Source: Antedon bifida
Taxonomy: Eukaryota > Echinodermata > Crinoidea > Comatulida > Antedonidae
DNA length: 64,000 bases
Assembly (NCBI GenBank): GCA_963402885.1
Contig: OY727094.1
Span: 21,392,501-21,456,500 of the forward strand
Direction of reading: 5' to 3'
The notes under the pieces were generated by a model that was not told where the DNA came from, made no database searches, and saw only the letters and a list, made by a program, of their open reading frames with translations. The position numbers were made by a program, and so were the translations under genes. Of this stretch, positions 23,644 through 35,569 are shown one piece after another (position 1 is the first letter of the stretch; every line of letters starts with the position of its first letter).

Positions 23644-26600
23644 TCAGATTTTGTATTTTTTGTTACGGATTGCCCGAATCTTATCATTTAATTTTTTTAC
23701 TACTTGGTCCCACACTTTATCTTTTTCAACTTCTTCGACAGGATAGACGTTGAACAGGTAACCTGAAAATTAAATATAGACAAATTTAGTTTATTTGAAT
23801 AATAATAACAGCATCACATTAAAAAATATATATATAATCATTTAGAGTATTAAGGTACGCCTACGGTGGAACGATATTTTTATAGAATGTTTGTTTTTAT
23901 TTTTGTATCATTATTCTATTTCACAATACCATTATTCAGTTGTTTTAGCAATGTGTTGACTAACAAAGTTAATTGATTAATAATGTTGAGTTTACTAACA
24001 ATCGTACGTTGTGTTGAATAACAACTTTACTTTTTTATAATTATGACGCGCATTATGTTACGTTGTGCAAATAAATTGATAAAAACGTTGAGTTGATGAA
24101 GCACTCAACTATGTTAGCAGTTGATTTTCAAAGAACTGTAGTTATAATATTAATTATTTGTTGAGTTGCGTTATTGTTGAATTGAGGGTATGACGCTATT
24201 GGTTTTCCAGCTGATGAGTGCAATACTGCACTCCTGCATAGACAATGCATGTGTCGTATGCAGGAGATCCGATCAATAGCCACCTCCATAACATTAAGGA
24301 TCGAAACAGCCGTCATCATCATTTATATTAGGTATTCTATTGTAAATAAACATTAGAATTATATGCTTATTATTTTTAAATAGTGTAATTTAATTTGAAA
24401 AACAAAAACATTCAATACTGGCGATGATGATGGCTGTCCTGGGATAAACCCAGTTGTTTTTTATGTGATCTTTTGATGACTTCTTTCATTTTAGCAAATG
24501 CATTATATGAAAAAAATTTGGGTAAGTATTTCATTGCATAAAAAACGTACTCACTTCGTAATGCCTTTCTTTTTGCTTCGTCCATCTGGACGTTTCCCTT
24601 CCCGTGACCATAAATTGTTAACTTGTTGTAGCATTGCTCTTTGGTAATTATTAATTCAAGTTTTTCAATGCTGTTCGCAAACATTTCGCATCGTTTAAGC
24701 GACTCCCTCTCCACCTTAACCCCATACTTGGCGTTACCCAAATATGTCATATCTGTTAACAGTAAAAACCAACATTCTCAAGGTTTATAGAGGAACACAC
24801 AATAAGAAATAATTAGGGGATATTGCCATTGACTATATAGGTTTAACTCCGCCAACATGCGCATGTGCCCATAATCTAAGACAAGAATGCAAATTGTATA
24901 GTGAATTATCTTTGCGCACACGTATTATAAATGTAGCGAACTGGATGTAATTTTTTTTAAATACACTTACCATCTAAAGAGTTTTCGTTCTCCATGGCAC
25001 TTTCGATGAGCTGAAGAGTAGGAGGTGGTGGCGGCAGCGGAAGAGTAGGAGTCGATGGCAGATGAAGAGTAGGAGGTGGTGGTGGCGGAAGAAGAGAAGA
25101 AGGACATGGTGAAGAAGGAGATGGTTGAGGCAGAAGGGGAGCATGAGGTGGTGGTGGGATGAGAGAGGGTAGTGGGGGAAGAGGCTTTATGCCCTGAAAT
25201 AAATATAAAGAATAAATATAAATTACGTAAAATTTTAATATACAGTGAGATAGTTTCTATCTTTACTATCACACGATCCCTCAGTATTATCCAATTTTGT
25301 GAAAAGTAAGTGAAAATATGGTTTAATTTTGACTATATATTGTTAGTAATTCATGCTTCAAGACATCGGACTGTCCCCCAGTTTGTCAATAAAAGAATAA
25401 GTAAATAATAAATAATCCTTGTTGATAATAAATTACCAGAGAGTAATGGAAAAAAAGTAAGGCGGAATTGTTGGTAAAATTATTTTTTAACTTCTTGGTT
25501 TACCTACCTTATACACGGTTCGCATACAGTTCCGACAACTCAGCAGTCGATCCAACTTATAATTAATGCGATTCTGCCCCTCCTCAATCTGTAGTAGCTA
25601 TGGTAAAAATGAGCAAACAATAATTTAAAAATAATTATCTAAGTATCTAATTTCCTTATTCTCCAGTTCAAATCACACTATTAAAATAATTCATAAAAAC
25701 TGTGTAAAATACGTGTCAGTACATAAAAAAACTATGTTACAAAATAAATCAATAAATATAAAAATTAAATTAAATAAAATGAAGTTTTGCAAAAAACAAA
25801 ATAAACATGAATTAGGCCTACCTTTTCCATTATTTCGTTATGTACTGTCCGGTCCACGACAGCCTGAAAAATACCGGTACCAAAACTTAATAATAATAAA
25901 TATTCACAATAAGATAGTGATAAGGATGCGGTGAGGTATAGGATCAACCCTTGAAGACGTAATAATAATAATGATAATGATAATAATTAATAATAATAAC
26001 AATTAATGTTGTTTGTTATTTTACATGTTTTTTTTCTTGATTTATTATTACCTCTTCACGGCTTAAATCCCCAATTAACTCGGTGGTTGTATGTTCATTA
26101 TACGCCCTTCTGGCCTCGTCCACGAGTTTTTTTTCTGTTAGTTGTTTTTTTCGTACAACGATTGCCTGAAAATAAATGTATATTAAATGATAATTATATA
26201 GTTTAAGCTCAATTGAAATCAGATGCATTCTATTATATAACTAACCTCTTTCTCTATAATTGATTGTTGCATTCCCTCTTTCATCTTTTTTGTAGTTGTA
26301 TTCTGAAACGAAAGACGTAGGCCTACATGATAAAGACATAATTGAAAGATTAACATTATTATTTTACATTACATACTTACATTATTTATTTATAACTGCA
26401 ACCATAACCGTGGATTAAAACTCCTCTATATACATCGTTTTACCTCACGAGTGTGGTTGCAGATAAAAATAAAATAATCAGACCTATGCGGAACCAAGGT
26501 TGCAAAGATAAGAATTTTACCGGTTATATATAAGTCTCCAGTTGGGTGCTGTTTAATGAATTATTATTATTATTATATTTCATAAATTTATATATAAAAC

Positions 26601-28404
26601 CCCTATGCATGGAATGTACCATTTTCCGGAATAAAAATTTTTTTTTGACAGTTTAAATTTAACTATAAATAAAACACATTTTCTGTAGGCTAGGCAAGCG
26701 CACCTCCGCGCATATCTCTCAGCCGACGCCGCAGTGTATATGATGAAGGGACCGTTATTAAAACGTTTGTATACACAATGTTTAGGCTGATACATCGTGT
26801 ATGTAATATAGCTACTGACCTCGTCCTCGCTTGATGTCTTTCTCTTCACATTACTACTCTGAAGGTTACAAATAATACACATTCCAATAAAATTACAATA
26901 AACTACAACCCAGTGGTCTGAATGTTACAAAATAATGTATTTTAATTAATTAATTTAGTGTATAGGCCAATATTACGATATCGTGGTAACATTTTGCGTA
27001 TTAATAATAATGATAATAATAATAATAAAATAATAATAATAGTTAATAAAAATAATATTAAATAATAATATTAAATAATAATAATAATAATACCTCATCT
27101 CTACACATTTTTTTGTTTTTGTTGCGGATTTTCTCCAACAACTCCTTGCGTCTTTCCCGTGTATGTTCTTTGTCGGAGACCTGAAAATGTTTAGGCCTAT
27201 ATGTAAATAATTTGACTAGGCCTACATGTATATTAATAGGCCTATGTGCTTTGCTATTACCGTATTTATTCGAATAAACGCCCCGTTTTGAATAGACGCC
27301 TCTGTCGAATAAACGATATTAATTATTATAATTTGTCCATATCTAGGAGGTATTTATTTGATTGCACTATACTTTTGCCATATTATACCCACAACAAAAA
27401 CTCCTCCCCCGAATAAACTCCCCCCAGACAATAAACTCCCCGGTATTTATTTGATTACACTATACATGTTTCCATTACACCCAAACAAATAAACGCCTCC
27501 CACGAATTTTTCGGAGACCCAAAATTGTGTACATACTACATGCTTGAGCAGTCGCAGCCAATCAGCGTCGAGTAGTTTAGGGTAGGCTTAAGCCAGTTAG
27601 CGCCGAGTAATTTAATGACGTCATTATTTTTTCTGAGTTGAGCCTCTATCATTTGTCCAAACTAATTGCCAATCAGCGTCGAGCATTTCACTGACTTATC
27701 ATTAGTTTTTCAAACTTTTCTCAAAAAACAACTTACCATCACATTTTTGACCAACTTCTCAAATTCTGAGCCTCTTAATATGTCTGAAAATGCTTTTTTC
27801 ATTGTTGAGTCTAAATATAAAATAAATATAATGTTGAATACATCAGAATCGTATAAATAAGCCCCTATATGTCCCACTGAAAACTTATTGATTAATTATA
27901 TTGTTAAAACTTCAATCCCGGTCGGGATGACCGGGATCCCGGTGCGTCGGGATACCGGTCATCCCGACCGGGATTGCAAAACTAGCTTAGGCCTAGGCAG
28001 CTATCGTAGGCCTACCTCTGCATAGGCCTAGTCTAGCCTATTTCATATAGGCCTAGGCCTAAAGCTTATTTAATATTTAAAAAAAAGAAAGAATAGCCTC
28101 TAGCCTAGGCCTAGGCCTAGCTATAGGCCTAGCCTAGGCCTATTTATTTTAAATCGATGATAAAATATTTTGGTCCATAAACAGAGCATGTAGCCTAGGC
28201 GAACCTACATATAGGCCTAGTCTGGGGAACTAAAACTCCTAGGCTAGGCCTAGGCAGCTCCCGCGCGGGGGGTACGGTGTACAACAGTAGGCACCACCTA
28301 CCTCCAGTTCTTCCAATCATCCCTTCCTGGATCCCAAATCCAGGGCATCTCGCCTTTACAATAGTGCCGACATTTAATGGCACTTTACTGATGATAGCTG
28401 ACAT
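23644..28404 (-). CDS. BEN-like domain protein of the transposon (11 exons, 378 aa)
   Basis: Exons on the minus strand: 28404-28302, 27810-27737, 27180-27094, 26858-26820, 26302-26246, 26165-26052, 25863-25822, 25588-25508, 25193-24971, 24752-24555 and 23762-23644. All introns are GT-AG, every phase matches, and the total is 1,137 nt with the stop. Residues 60-172 are Lys/Glu-rich and probably helical. Residues 173-199 include SCRNC. Residues 200-255 are proline-rich. Residues about 275-378 hold the likely functional domain, with LTIYGHGKGN, MDEAKRKALR and a C-terminal VWDQVVKKLNDKIRAIRN. That pattern resembles a BEN domain, a sequence-specific DNA-binding fold, but I judged this by eye. An in-frame ATG at 28,464 would add 20 residues. 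Reading through the last donor gives an alternative C-terminus ending at 24,412. Likely role: DNA-binding partner of the transposase (inference). Confidence 0.75.
24128..24460. repeat. Internal inverted repeat, left copy
   Basis: Inverted and nearly identical to 34,515-34,810. It includes the GATCGGATCTCCTGCATACG block and the GGCTGTCCTGGGATAA block in matching inverted order. Most of it lies in the last intron of the BEN-like gene. The two copies sit about equally far from the transposon ends (about 1.35 and 1.29 kb). Confidence 0.8.
27258..27510. mobile_element. CGAATAAACGCC MITE in an intron of the BEN-like gene
   Basis: Starts TACCGTATTTATTCGAATAA like the complete copy at 30,903. The right end is eroded. 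It lies between exons 2 and 3 of the BEN-like gene and breaks no coding sequence. Confidence 0.65.
27914..27975. promoter_or_regulatory. Perfect GC-rich palindrome inside the transposon
   Basis: Two perfectly complementary 21-bp arms (27,914-27,934 and 27,955-27,975) built from CCCGGTCGGGAT words flank a 20-bp centre that carries GATCCCGG. It is the only subterminal-type cluster away from the ends. It lies in intron 1 of the BEN-like gene, near the divergent promoter region. A role in autoregulation is inference. Confidence 0.6.
27985..28260. repeat. AGGCCTAGGCCTAG-rich tract
   Basis: Many overlapping TAGGCCTAG words, part of a word family scattered through the whole window. Confidence 0.6.
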
Positions 28405-29396
28405 TTTCAAGATGTTACCTGTTATTGGCTTATCCTTGTGCCATATCATTAATACTATAGACATTATGGTAGTGTAGGCCTAGTTTTATTAAATAAAATC
28501 TCTTGTTCGTTGAAGAATTGAAGATCAAGAATGGCGGGTTTGAAAAAAAAAGTTCTGGTTTGATGATCGAGGCGGGAAAGTCTTGGAAAATGGCTGTTGA
28601 AATAATTGATGGAGTAGGGGGGAGGGGGTGGTTGAGGGGCGCGTGTAGAAGTTTTATTTTGTATGAAATAAAAATGTTATAGTTTATATTGTATTATTAT
28701 TATTTCTTTTATTCGTAAATCATAGAGGTTTGAAATGATGGGATTTAAAAATGAGGAAAGGTGGTGGAGGGGGGGGGGGGGGGGGAGATTACAAGGGTGA
28801 TTCTTGTAATCTTTTTTTTTTCGTTGGCCGGACGTACGTGTATGTTCGGCAAGTAGATCGCGTCGTATGTTTAACATAAAACAGAAGGATCGAAGAAGAT
28901 TTACGTATATATATATATATAGATCGACAGACTAGAGTAAGTTTTATTTTCATTCACAGTTTACTGATAGTGAATCGGCACCACACAAAGTAATTTAGTT
29001 ACATGTTACTAATTGTAGACGTATATGTGTGTAGTGCATGCAAGCAAGGAGAAGGCTGGCGGCGGCGGCGGCGGCGGCCGGCCCAGTCGATTACGCGCGT
29101 TACGATCATGACGTAACACTTGAGAATACTGTAGTATCCATCCGCGCCTCAGCGCTTTCTCAGATCTCCCCTATTTATTCCCTCCACACCAATCCCTGCT
29201 CACTAGTAAAATAAGGGCAGGCATAATATTCAGCTTATATATATAGGTATACTAGCTAATGAGATGACTATAAAACAATTTAATACTGTAATGTGTTCCC
29301 AGATGCCTTCTTTATGAAATTAACATAGATTAGACGGTGGCCTATATAAAGCGTGTTTTACAAAATGTTGATAAAAACCCATTTTTTGTTTTAGCC
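28405..29396. promoter_or_regulatory. Divergent promoter region between the two transposon genes
   Basis: The start codons of the BEN-like gene (28,404, minus) and the transposase (29,397, plus) face away from each other across about 1 kb. The gap holds a poly-G run near 28,769-28,786, a TA tract near 28,906-28,920 and a GGC run at about 29,059-29,081. A plausible acceptor (TTTTTTGTTTTAG) lies just before the transposase ATG, so a 5' UTR intron is possible. No TATA or initiator can be assigned with confidence. Confidence 0.4.
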
Positions 29397-32300
29397 ATGT
29401 CAGAAAGTAGCAATGATGACTTTGATTCGCCAACAAAGTCTAAAATTAAAAAGTTCCATTCTAAACACTTCGGCTTTAATGCAAGAAGGGCTCGATATGC
29501 TGCTACCAGACAGTTCAAACGCAAACAACCAACAAAATCAAGGCCACCTAAACACATCTCTTCGACTTCTGATAGTAGTAGTGAAGATGAAATAATCTCC
29601 CCGGCACCGGTCGGCAGTTCTTCTACTACTACACCAAGTCATAGCAGCACGTCTGATGATACTGGCAGTGACTTCTGGACAGAACCAACTTCCAGTAGCT
29701 CAAACAACACCCCTTTTTTAACCAAATTATTTCAAGGATCTGATCATTCTTATATAAGCCTGTATACGTCGATTTTATTATTTGTAATTAAGCACTCACT
29801 CACGCAAGCTGCATATTCTGATTTACTTTTGCTGATTTCTTCTATTCTTCCTTCAACATGTAACATAGAGACATCACTATATAAAAACAAACAAATTATT
29901 AAACGGAACACTAATTTCAAGGAACCAACACCTAATTTTTATTGTGAGAGATGCTATAAGGAGTTGGCAAATAAGCTTAGCGTTTGTCCATGTGGAGGTT
30001 CGTGTCTCTCATTCCATCATCTAAGTCTTGATGACCAGCTTAAGGAATTGTTTGCAGGTAGGCATAGCTATGGTTTTTCGATATATCATTCTAATTACAA
30101 TCGTTTAAAAATAAAGTCAGCAAATACAGTCTCAACGTACGATGTTTGATATCTTAGAATATATTTATATTTGGAAATAAGTCTATTTTATCATTTAACC
30201 ATAACGATATATTTTACGGAAGCACACACTGTATTATAATTATATATTTTATTATAGATAAACAGTTTTGCGACATGGTTATGACAAAGAAAGTCAACAG
30301 AGATACCATCGAAGACATAACCGATGGCTCAGAATACCGCCGCATTGCCCCAAGTGCCTTAGGGAGCAATGAGACATTCATAACATTTACTCTAAATACA
30401 GGTATTAACAATATTACAGTTTTTCGTATTTAAACATTCTATTACCAACACAAAATTGTCATCATTCTCATTTATTTTTATTTTATTAGATGGTGTGTCA
30501 ATTTTTTCATCGTCGATGAAAACGCTATGGCCAGTGTACCTGGCAATAAATGAACTACCAGTACAGCTCAGGTACATTATTAACTTTTTTTTTTTTTTTG
30601 GTTTACAAAATGAATCGGAACCCGTACCTACCCCTATTCACGTACACGCTACTGGAGGCCTCTTTATCATACTGTATTTCTATTACCGGTTTGACATATT
30701 TAACAAATCATTATTATTAGGTTTTCAAGAAAGTATTTAATGCCATGCAATGTGTATTGCCAGTCTCAAAAGCCCAATATGCAAATGTATTTGAATGACC
30801 TGATGAAAAGAATACTTAAGTACAATGAGGGTGAGACACTTTTATTCTTTGCTTTACATAACTTAATTAATAATAACAATTCACCATATTACAATCAGTA
30901 ATTACCGTATTTATTCGAATAGACGCCCTCCTCCCCCCCCCCCCCCTTTCCACTTGAATAAACTCTCCTCCCTTCTCTCAAATAAATGCCCGGGGGCCAT
31001 TGTTTTTTGTTCCTCAAATACACGCCCCGCCACATGCATTACACACAATATTTGTAGTAGAATTCATTGACTTCCATGATCTACAGTTTGACCATGTATT
31101 TTTTATATAATTTTTACTGTATTTTATCCCATATTTATATTATAATTGTGTTGTATTTTTTCATATTTAGGACGAACTTATTTGATTATTAATCAGGTTA
31201 CCATATTATTACACAAAAAAAACGCCTCCCTCGAATAAACTTCGAGAACCACCCCCCTCACCCCTAAAAACCTCCCGGGCATTTATTCGAATAAATACGG
31301 TATTTATCAAGACGACGCAGCAATTGCAAAACAATACGAGAAATACGTTGGTGGTGAATTTGAGTTTGAAATTATAATTTTTTTTGATGATTTAATATTC
31401 GCAGGTGTTTTAATGCAAACTTATTATGGAAACCGTCTGATTAAAGCGCGTCTTTTGGCTACATGCTTAGATCTACCCGCTAGAGCTATTGTATCGAATA
31501 TGAAACAATACAACGGACGATTCGGATGCAACGTATGCCTGCAGGAAGGTTCTACGGGAGCAACACCGTTACATCGCTTTTATCCGTATAGAGCCACCAA
31601 TGCACTACGGACGAATGATGGATTCAAAGAAAAGTCGCAAATGGCCGCCATGAATGGAGAAGCAGTACGTTAAGTTCTCATTTTGTTACCGTGCTAATAA
31701 GAAAAAATTAAAAAATTGTGTTTTTTTTACCGTACCGTACTTATCTATTGCAGGTAAGCGGCATTAAAGGCGCATCACCCCTCATGCTTCTTCCGTATGT
31801 AGACATGACGGCAGCTTTTCCAATCGATTGGATGCACTGTGTGCTCCTTGGCATCACGAAACAATTGCTAAGACTGTGGCTTGGCAAAGACTCCAAAGGA
31901 CAATCCTTTTACATTGGAAATAAGGTTAGTTGCAACATTTTGTGTAGGTGAACAATTTTACTGGACCAAAAGGCCAGGGATAGGCCCACTATTATATTGG
32001 CTTTTGTGAAAAACTGTATTTTGTACAATCAAAATATAATTTATGAAATATATATTATAATTGTATTTGTTTAGATTGCTCTTCTCAACGAGCGACTTTT
32101 GGCGATAAAAACGCCTAAATTTGTCGCCCGACGCCAAAGAAGTCTGGACGAAAGCCAGCATTGGAAAGGTAAGATTAAAGAGATTAAGGAATTGCAACAT
32201 GACAATTATTGTTTAATTATTTTATTTTAATCCATTGAATACCTACTCATTGTACAGACCAGACACAACACACAGTCACGAACAGCCGATTGATCGAATT

Positions 32301-33789
32301 TGACCAAGCAAACTTTAATTTATGTATTATTAATTTTATGATACTTTGGATTTAAAGCTTCAGAATGTCGTGAATGGCTCATTCACTTTTCGATACCTGT
32401 TGTAAGAGGGATATTGGATCCAATGGCGTACGTCCATTACAGTTTACTGGTATCGGCAATTTCTACTCTTGCACAGGAATCTATTACGAAAGAACAACTA
32501 ATATATGCTGACACATTACTGACGGACTTCTGTGCAATTTTCCCCACAATCTATGGTAATTTAAAACATTTAACTTCTCTACGAATAATATTTATTTTAT
32601 GCTGTGATACTCTATTTGAAACCCTGATTTTTTAATACTGGGTAAAAAGTACATTTTAAAAATGGCTTACCGTACTGTTTGTTGGATGGAATTTTCCCAT
32701 TTCAATTATATTTGTGAGATTGTATATTGAATTTTGATATCCTAGGTGAGACTAAGCAAACAATGAATGTGCACCAACTCACACATATGGTCCATACATG
32801 TGAACGGTTTGGACCGTTATTTGGTTTCTCTTGTTTCGGATTTGAATCGATGAATTCTTTCTTAAAGAATATGGTCCATGGATCAAATTTTGTAACTGAA
32901 CAGGTATGTAAAACATTTATTTAAAACAATTCAAAACAAATCAATTCAGACAATTTATATTAATTGCATAAATATTTAATGATTTAATTAATCAAATTAT
33001 AATATTCATCTAACGAAATATAGCCTAAAACATAAACCGAATTCTTTACATCATTTAAAATTACTTAGTGATAAAATTCCCACAGATAACGTTCGCTGCC
33101 AGCATGACCAAGGCCTTGCCAGCATTGGTGTATAAACTGAAAGAAGAAAGCAGTACATGTACGAAACAGCTGCTTGATAGATTGACAGTGAAATATATGC
33201 GGCAGTAAGTTTCCTGTTTTGCATGTTAATGTTATTCGTCAACATAAATCTAGACATGATCATTGCATAATTCTCGAAAAAAAAATGAATTTCTTTTATA
33301 AATTACAGAGATAAAGAACCCGATGTGACAACGGTACTAGGGAGAGGTGTGCCGATGACGGGTACCAATTTTCGATACCTAATTGCAGACCTCCGTCATG
33401 TGACGACTTTCAAGCGGCTCCAAAAGGGCAGTGTTGTATATACTTGCCAAAGCGAGAAGAGCAAGACGAAAAGTAACTGCTGTGTCGTCTTTCAATTAAA
33501 TGATGCCTGGGCAGTTGGAAAGATACTCACGTTTATCACATCCACAACATCCACTCACTGCATCATACAGACGTACACATCAGAAGGATCGTTATTTGAT
33601 TTCAATCAAATAAGGCATGCTCAAATACGTGCGTATGATGACAGAATATTATGCCATCATATCCAGAAGGTCAAATCATCGTCAACAGTACTCGTACCAG
33701 TGTCACGCATTCTTAAGCCGTGCATCTTTATGCATATTCATGATGACACGTTTGTGTCGGTACCACCAAACTTGTTGGAACATGACTAG
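29397..33789 (+). CDS. CACTA/EnSpm-like transposase (11 exons, 825 aa)
   Basis: Exons: 29397-30057, 30258-30401, 30490-30571, 30721-30830, 31405-31664, 31754-31924, 32075-32168, 32358-32555, 32746-32903, 33086-33204 and 33309-33789. All introns are GT-AG, phases match, and the total is 2,478 nt with the stop. The N-terminus is basic and Ser-rich. A zinc-ribbon-like cluster has C183, C186, C197, C199 and C203. Residues about 221-626 match the Transposase_21 (tnp2) class in motif order: DGVSIFSSSMKTLWPVYLAI from 269, ATCLDLPARAI, FGCNVCLQEG, IDWMHCVLLGITKQLL with D444 and H447, then FGFESMNSFLK with E606. The acidic residues D269, D444 and E606 are candidates for the DDE triad (inference). The C-terminal 160 residues follow without a recognised domain. 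It should cut and rejoin the CCCCA termini in the nucleus. Confidence 0.85.
30903..31302. mobile_element. CGAATAAACGCC MITE in transposase intron 4
   Basis: A 400-bp element with termini TACCGTATTTATTCGAATA and TATTCGAATAAATACGGTA as inverted repeats. It is the best-preserved copy of a family also at 12.4 and 27.3 kb. It lies within the intron between exons 4 and 5, so coding sequence is spared. TA at each end may be a duplication or part of the terminus. Confidence 0.8.
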
Positions 33790-33811
33790 TGTAGTGCTAG
33801 TAGTATGTGGT

Positions 33812-34462
33812 GGGGTATGCGGGTTATTATAACCTTAGTGGAGTGACGTCCCTACCCCCAAGATGCATAGTTATTGTAAATAATGGCGGGGTATGCGGGT
33901 CATACAGACCTTAGGGAGTGACGTCCCTACCCCAAGATGCATAGTTATTGTAAATAATGGCGGGGTATGCGGGTTATTATAACCTTAGGGAGTGACGTCC
34001 CTACCCCAAGATGCATAGTTATTGTAAATAATGGCGGGGTATGCGGGTCATACAGACCTTAGGGAGTGACGTCCCTACCCCAAGATGCATAGTTATTGTA
34101 AATAATGGCGGGGTATGCGGGTCATACAGACCTTAGGGAGTGACGTCCCTACCCCAAGATGCATAGTTATTGTAAATAATGGCGGGGTATGCGGGTTATT
34201 ATAACCTTAGGGAGTGACGTCCCTACCCCAAGATGCATAGTTATTGTAAATAATGGCGGGGTATGCGGGTCATACAGACCTTAGGGAGTGACGTCCCTAC
34301 CCCAAGATGCATAGTTATTGTAAATAATGGCGGGGTATGCGGGTCATACAGACCTTAGGGAGTGACGTCCCTACCCCAAGATGCATAGTTATTGTAAATA
34401 ATGGCGGGGTATGCGGGTTATTATAACCTTAGGGAGTGACGTCCCTACCCCAAGATGCAAAG
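33812..34462 (+). repeat. Nine-copy 74-bp array in the transposase 3' UTR
   Basis: Copies start at 33,812, 33,888, 33,962, 34,036, 34,110, 34,184, 34,258, 34,332 and 34,406. The first is 76 bp and the others 74. The array starts 22 nt after the transposase stop and ends before the AATAAA at 34,513. Two variants alternate in the order A B A B B A B B A; A has GGTTATTATAACC where B has GGTCATACAGACC. Each copy can pair GGGGT with ACCCC around two hairpins (GGTTA/TAACC or GGTC/GACC, and AGGGA/TCCCT). Confidence 0.9.
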
Positions 34463-34512
34463 TTAGTTTATGGTATATTGGCCTAGATATATGAATTTTA
34501 AATGGCAAACAA

Positions 34513-34518
34513 AATAAA
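34513..34518 (+). promoter_or_regulatory. Poly(A) signal of the transposase gene
   Basis: AATAAA, the first clear signal after the stop, placing the 74-bp array inside the transcript. Confidence 0.55.
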
Positions 34519-34810
34519 AACTGGGTTTATTATCCCAGGACAGCCAAATCATCATCATTATTCAGTGTTTTTTTTTTAAATTTGCTAAGATCTAATTAGT
34601 TTGTACGGTATGCCGTATCTTTATAAAGAAATAATTATATCAATGATGATGACGGCTGTTTCGATCCTTAATGTTATGGAGGTGGCTATTGATCGGATCT
34701 CCTGCATACGACACATGCATTGTCTATGCAGGAGTGCAGTATTGCACTCATCAGCTGGAAAACCAATAGCGTCATACCCTCAACTCAACAATAACTCAAC
34801 TCAACAATTT
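34515..34810. repeat. Internal inverted repeat, right copy
   Basis: Inverted counterpart of 24,128-24,460, with the TTATCCCAGGACAGCC and GATCGGATCTCCTGCATACG blocks. CAACTCAAC words follow it and also flank the left copy. Translations across it are similar only because the DNA is duplicated. Confidence 0.8.
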
Positions 34811-35569
34811 TAAGTAATTTAATTATTTTACAAAAGATAATTCAACTGATAAAAATGGGAATAATGTAATTTCGTCATGTTATACAAATAAATTCATTTT
34901 TGATCAACTGAAACAAACATGTTAAAAATAGTGGTGCTTAACCACGTTATCGACATTTATTCAGTGAAAAGATAACACATAACATACTAAATATATAGAG
35001 TAACAGTTAATGAATTAACATTGATAATCAACTCAACGTAAACTTGTTAACTCAACATCAATATATTCAACGTAGCATTGGTTAAATCAAATCAACTCGT
35101 TGTTAGTATTAATGAAGATGATATGTTAAATGAATAATAAAATATGTGATTTAAATGATCAAAGTAGCCGTGGCGTGCGTCGCATAAAATGGTGGCACAT
35201 AAGGTAGGCCTACTATTGTCAAAAAAGATGCAGCGGAGCTAATTTGATCATTAATATAAGTGGTATTTAAAACAAAACACAATTAAACTATTCAACGCAA
35301 AAACATTTATCAACACTACCGGTAAAAATACATACAATTTACAGATGAATTCTGTCTGTTACGAATGTGGTATACCGAAATGATCCCAATGACTAATTCC
35401 GAAATAGACGCTTTCAAATAACTTAGATTGTGGCAGACGACATATCCTATTCTTATCTCGCTAATCGGTGGGATTCCAGACAAATCTCATCGTGATGTCG
35501 CTAAATATAAAAAATACAATTTCGAGACAAAATCCATAATTTGCACGTAACGTAACGTAAAATCCCAAA

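Noticed and set aside
24128-24322. Possible conserved gene because the same peptide appears near 34.6-34.8 kb
   Set aside because: The similarity comes from an inverted DNA repeat; both frames start within repeat sequence and have no domain.
24967-25272. 101-codon Ser/Thr-rich minus-strand open frame
   Set aside because: It is the wrong frame of BEN-like exon 9; the proline-rich frame joins with matching phase on both sides.
33812-34462. CRISPR-like array
   Set aside because: The units are contiguous with no unique spacers, the context is eukaryotic, and no cas genes are present.
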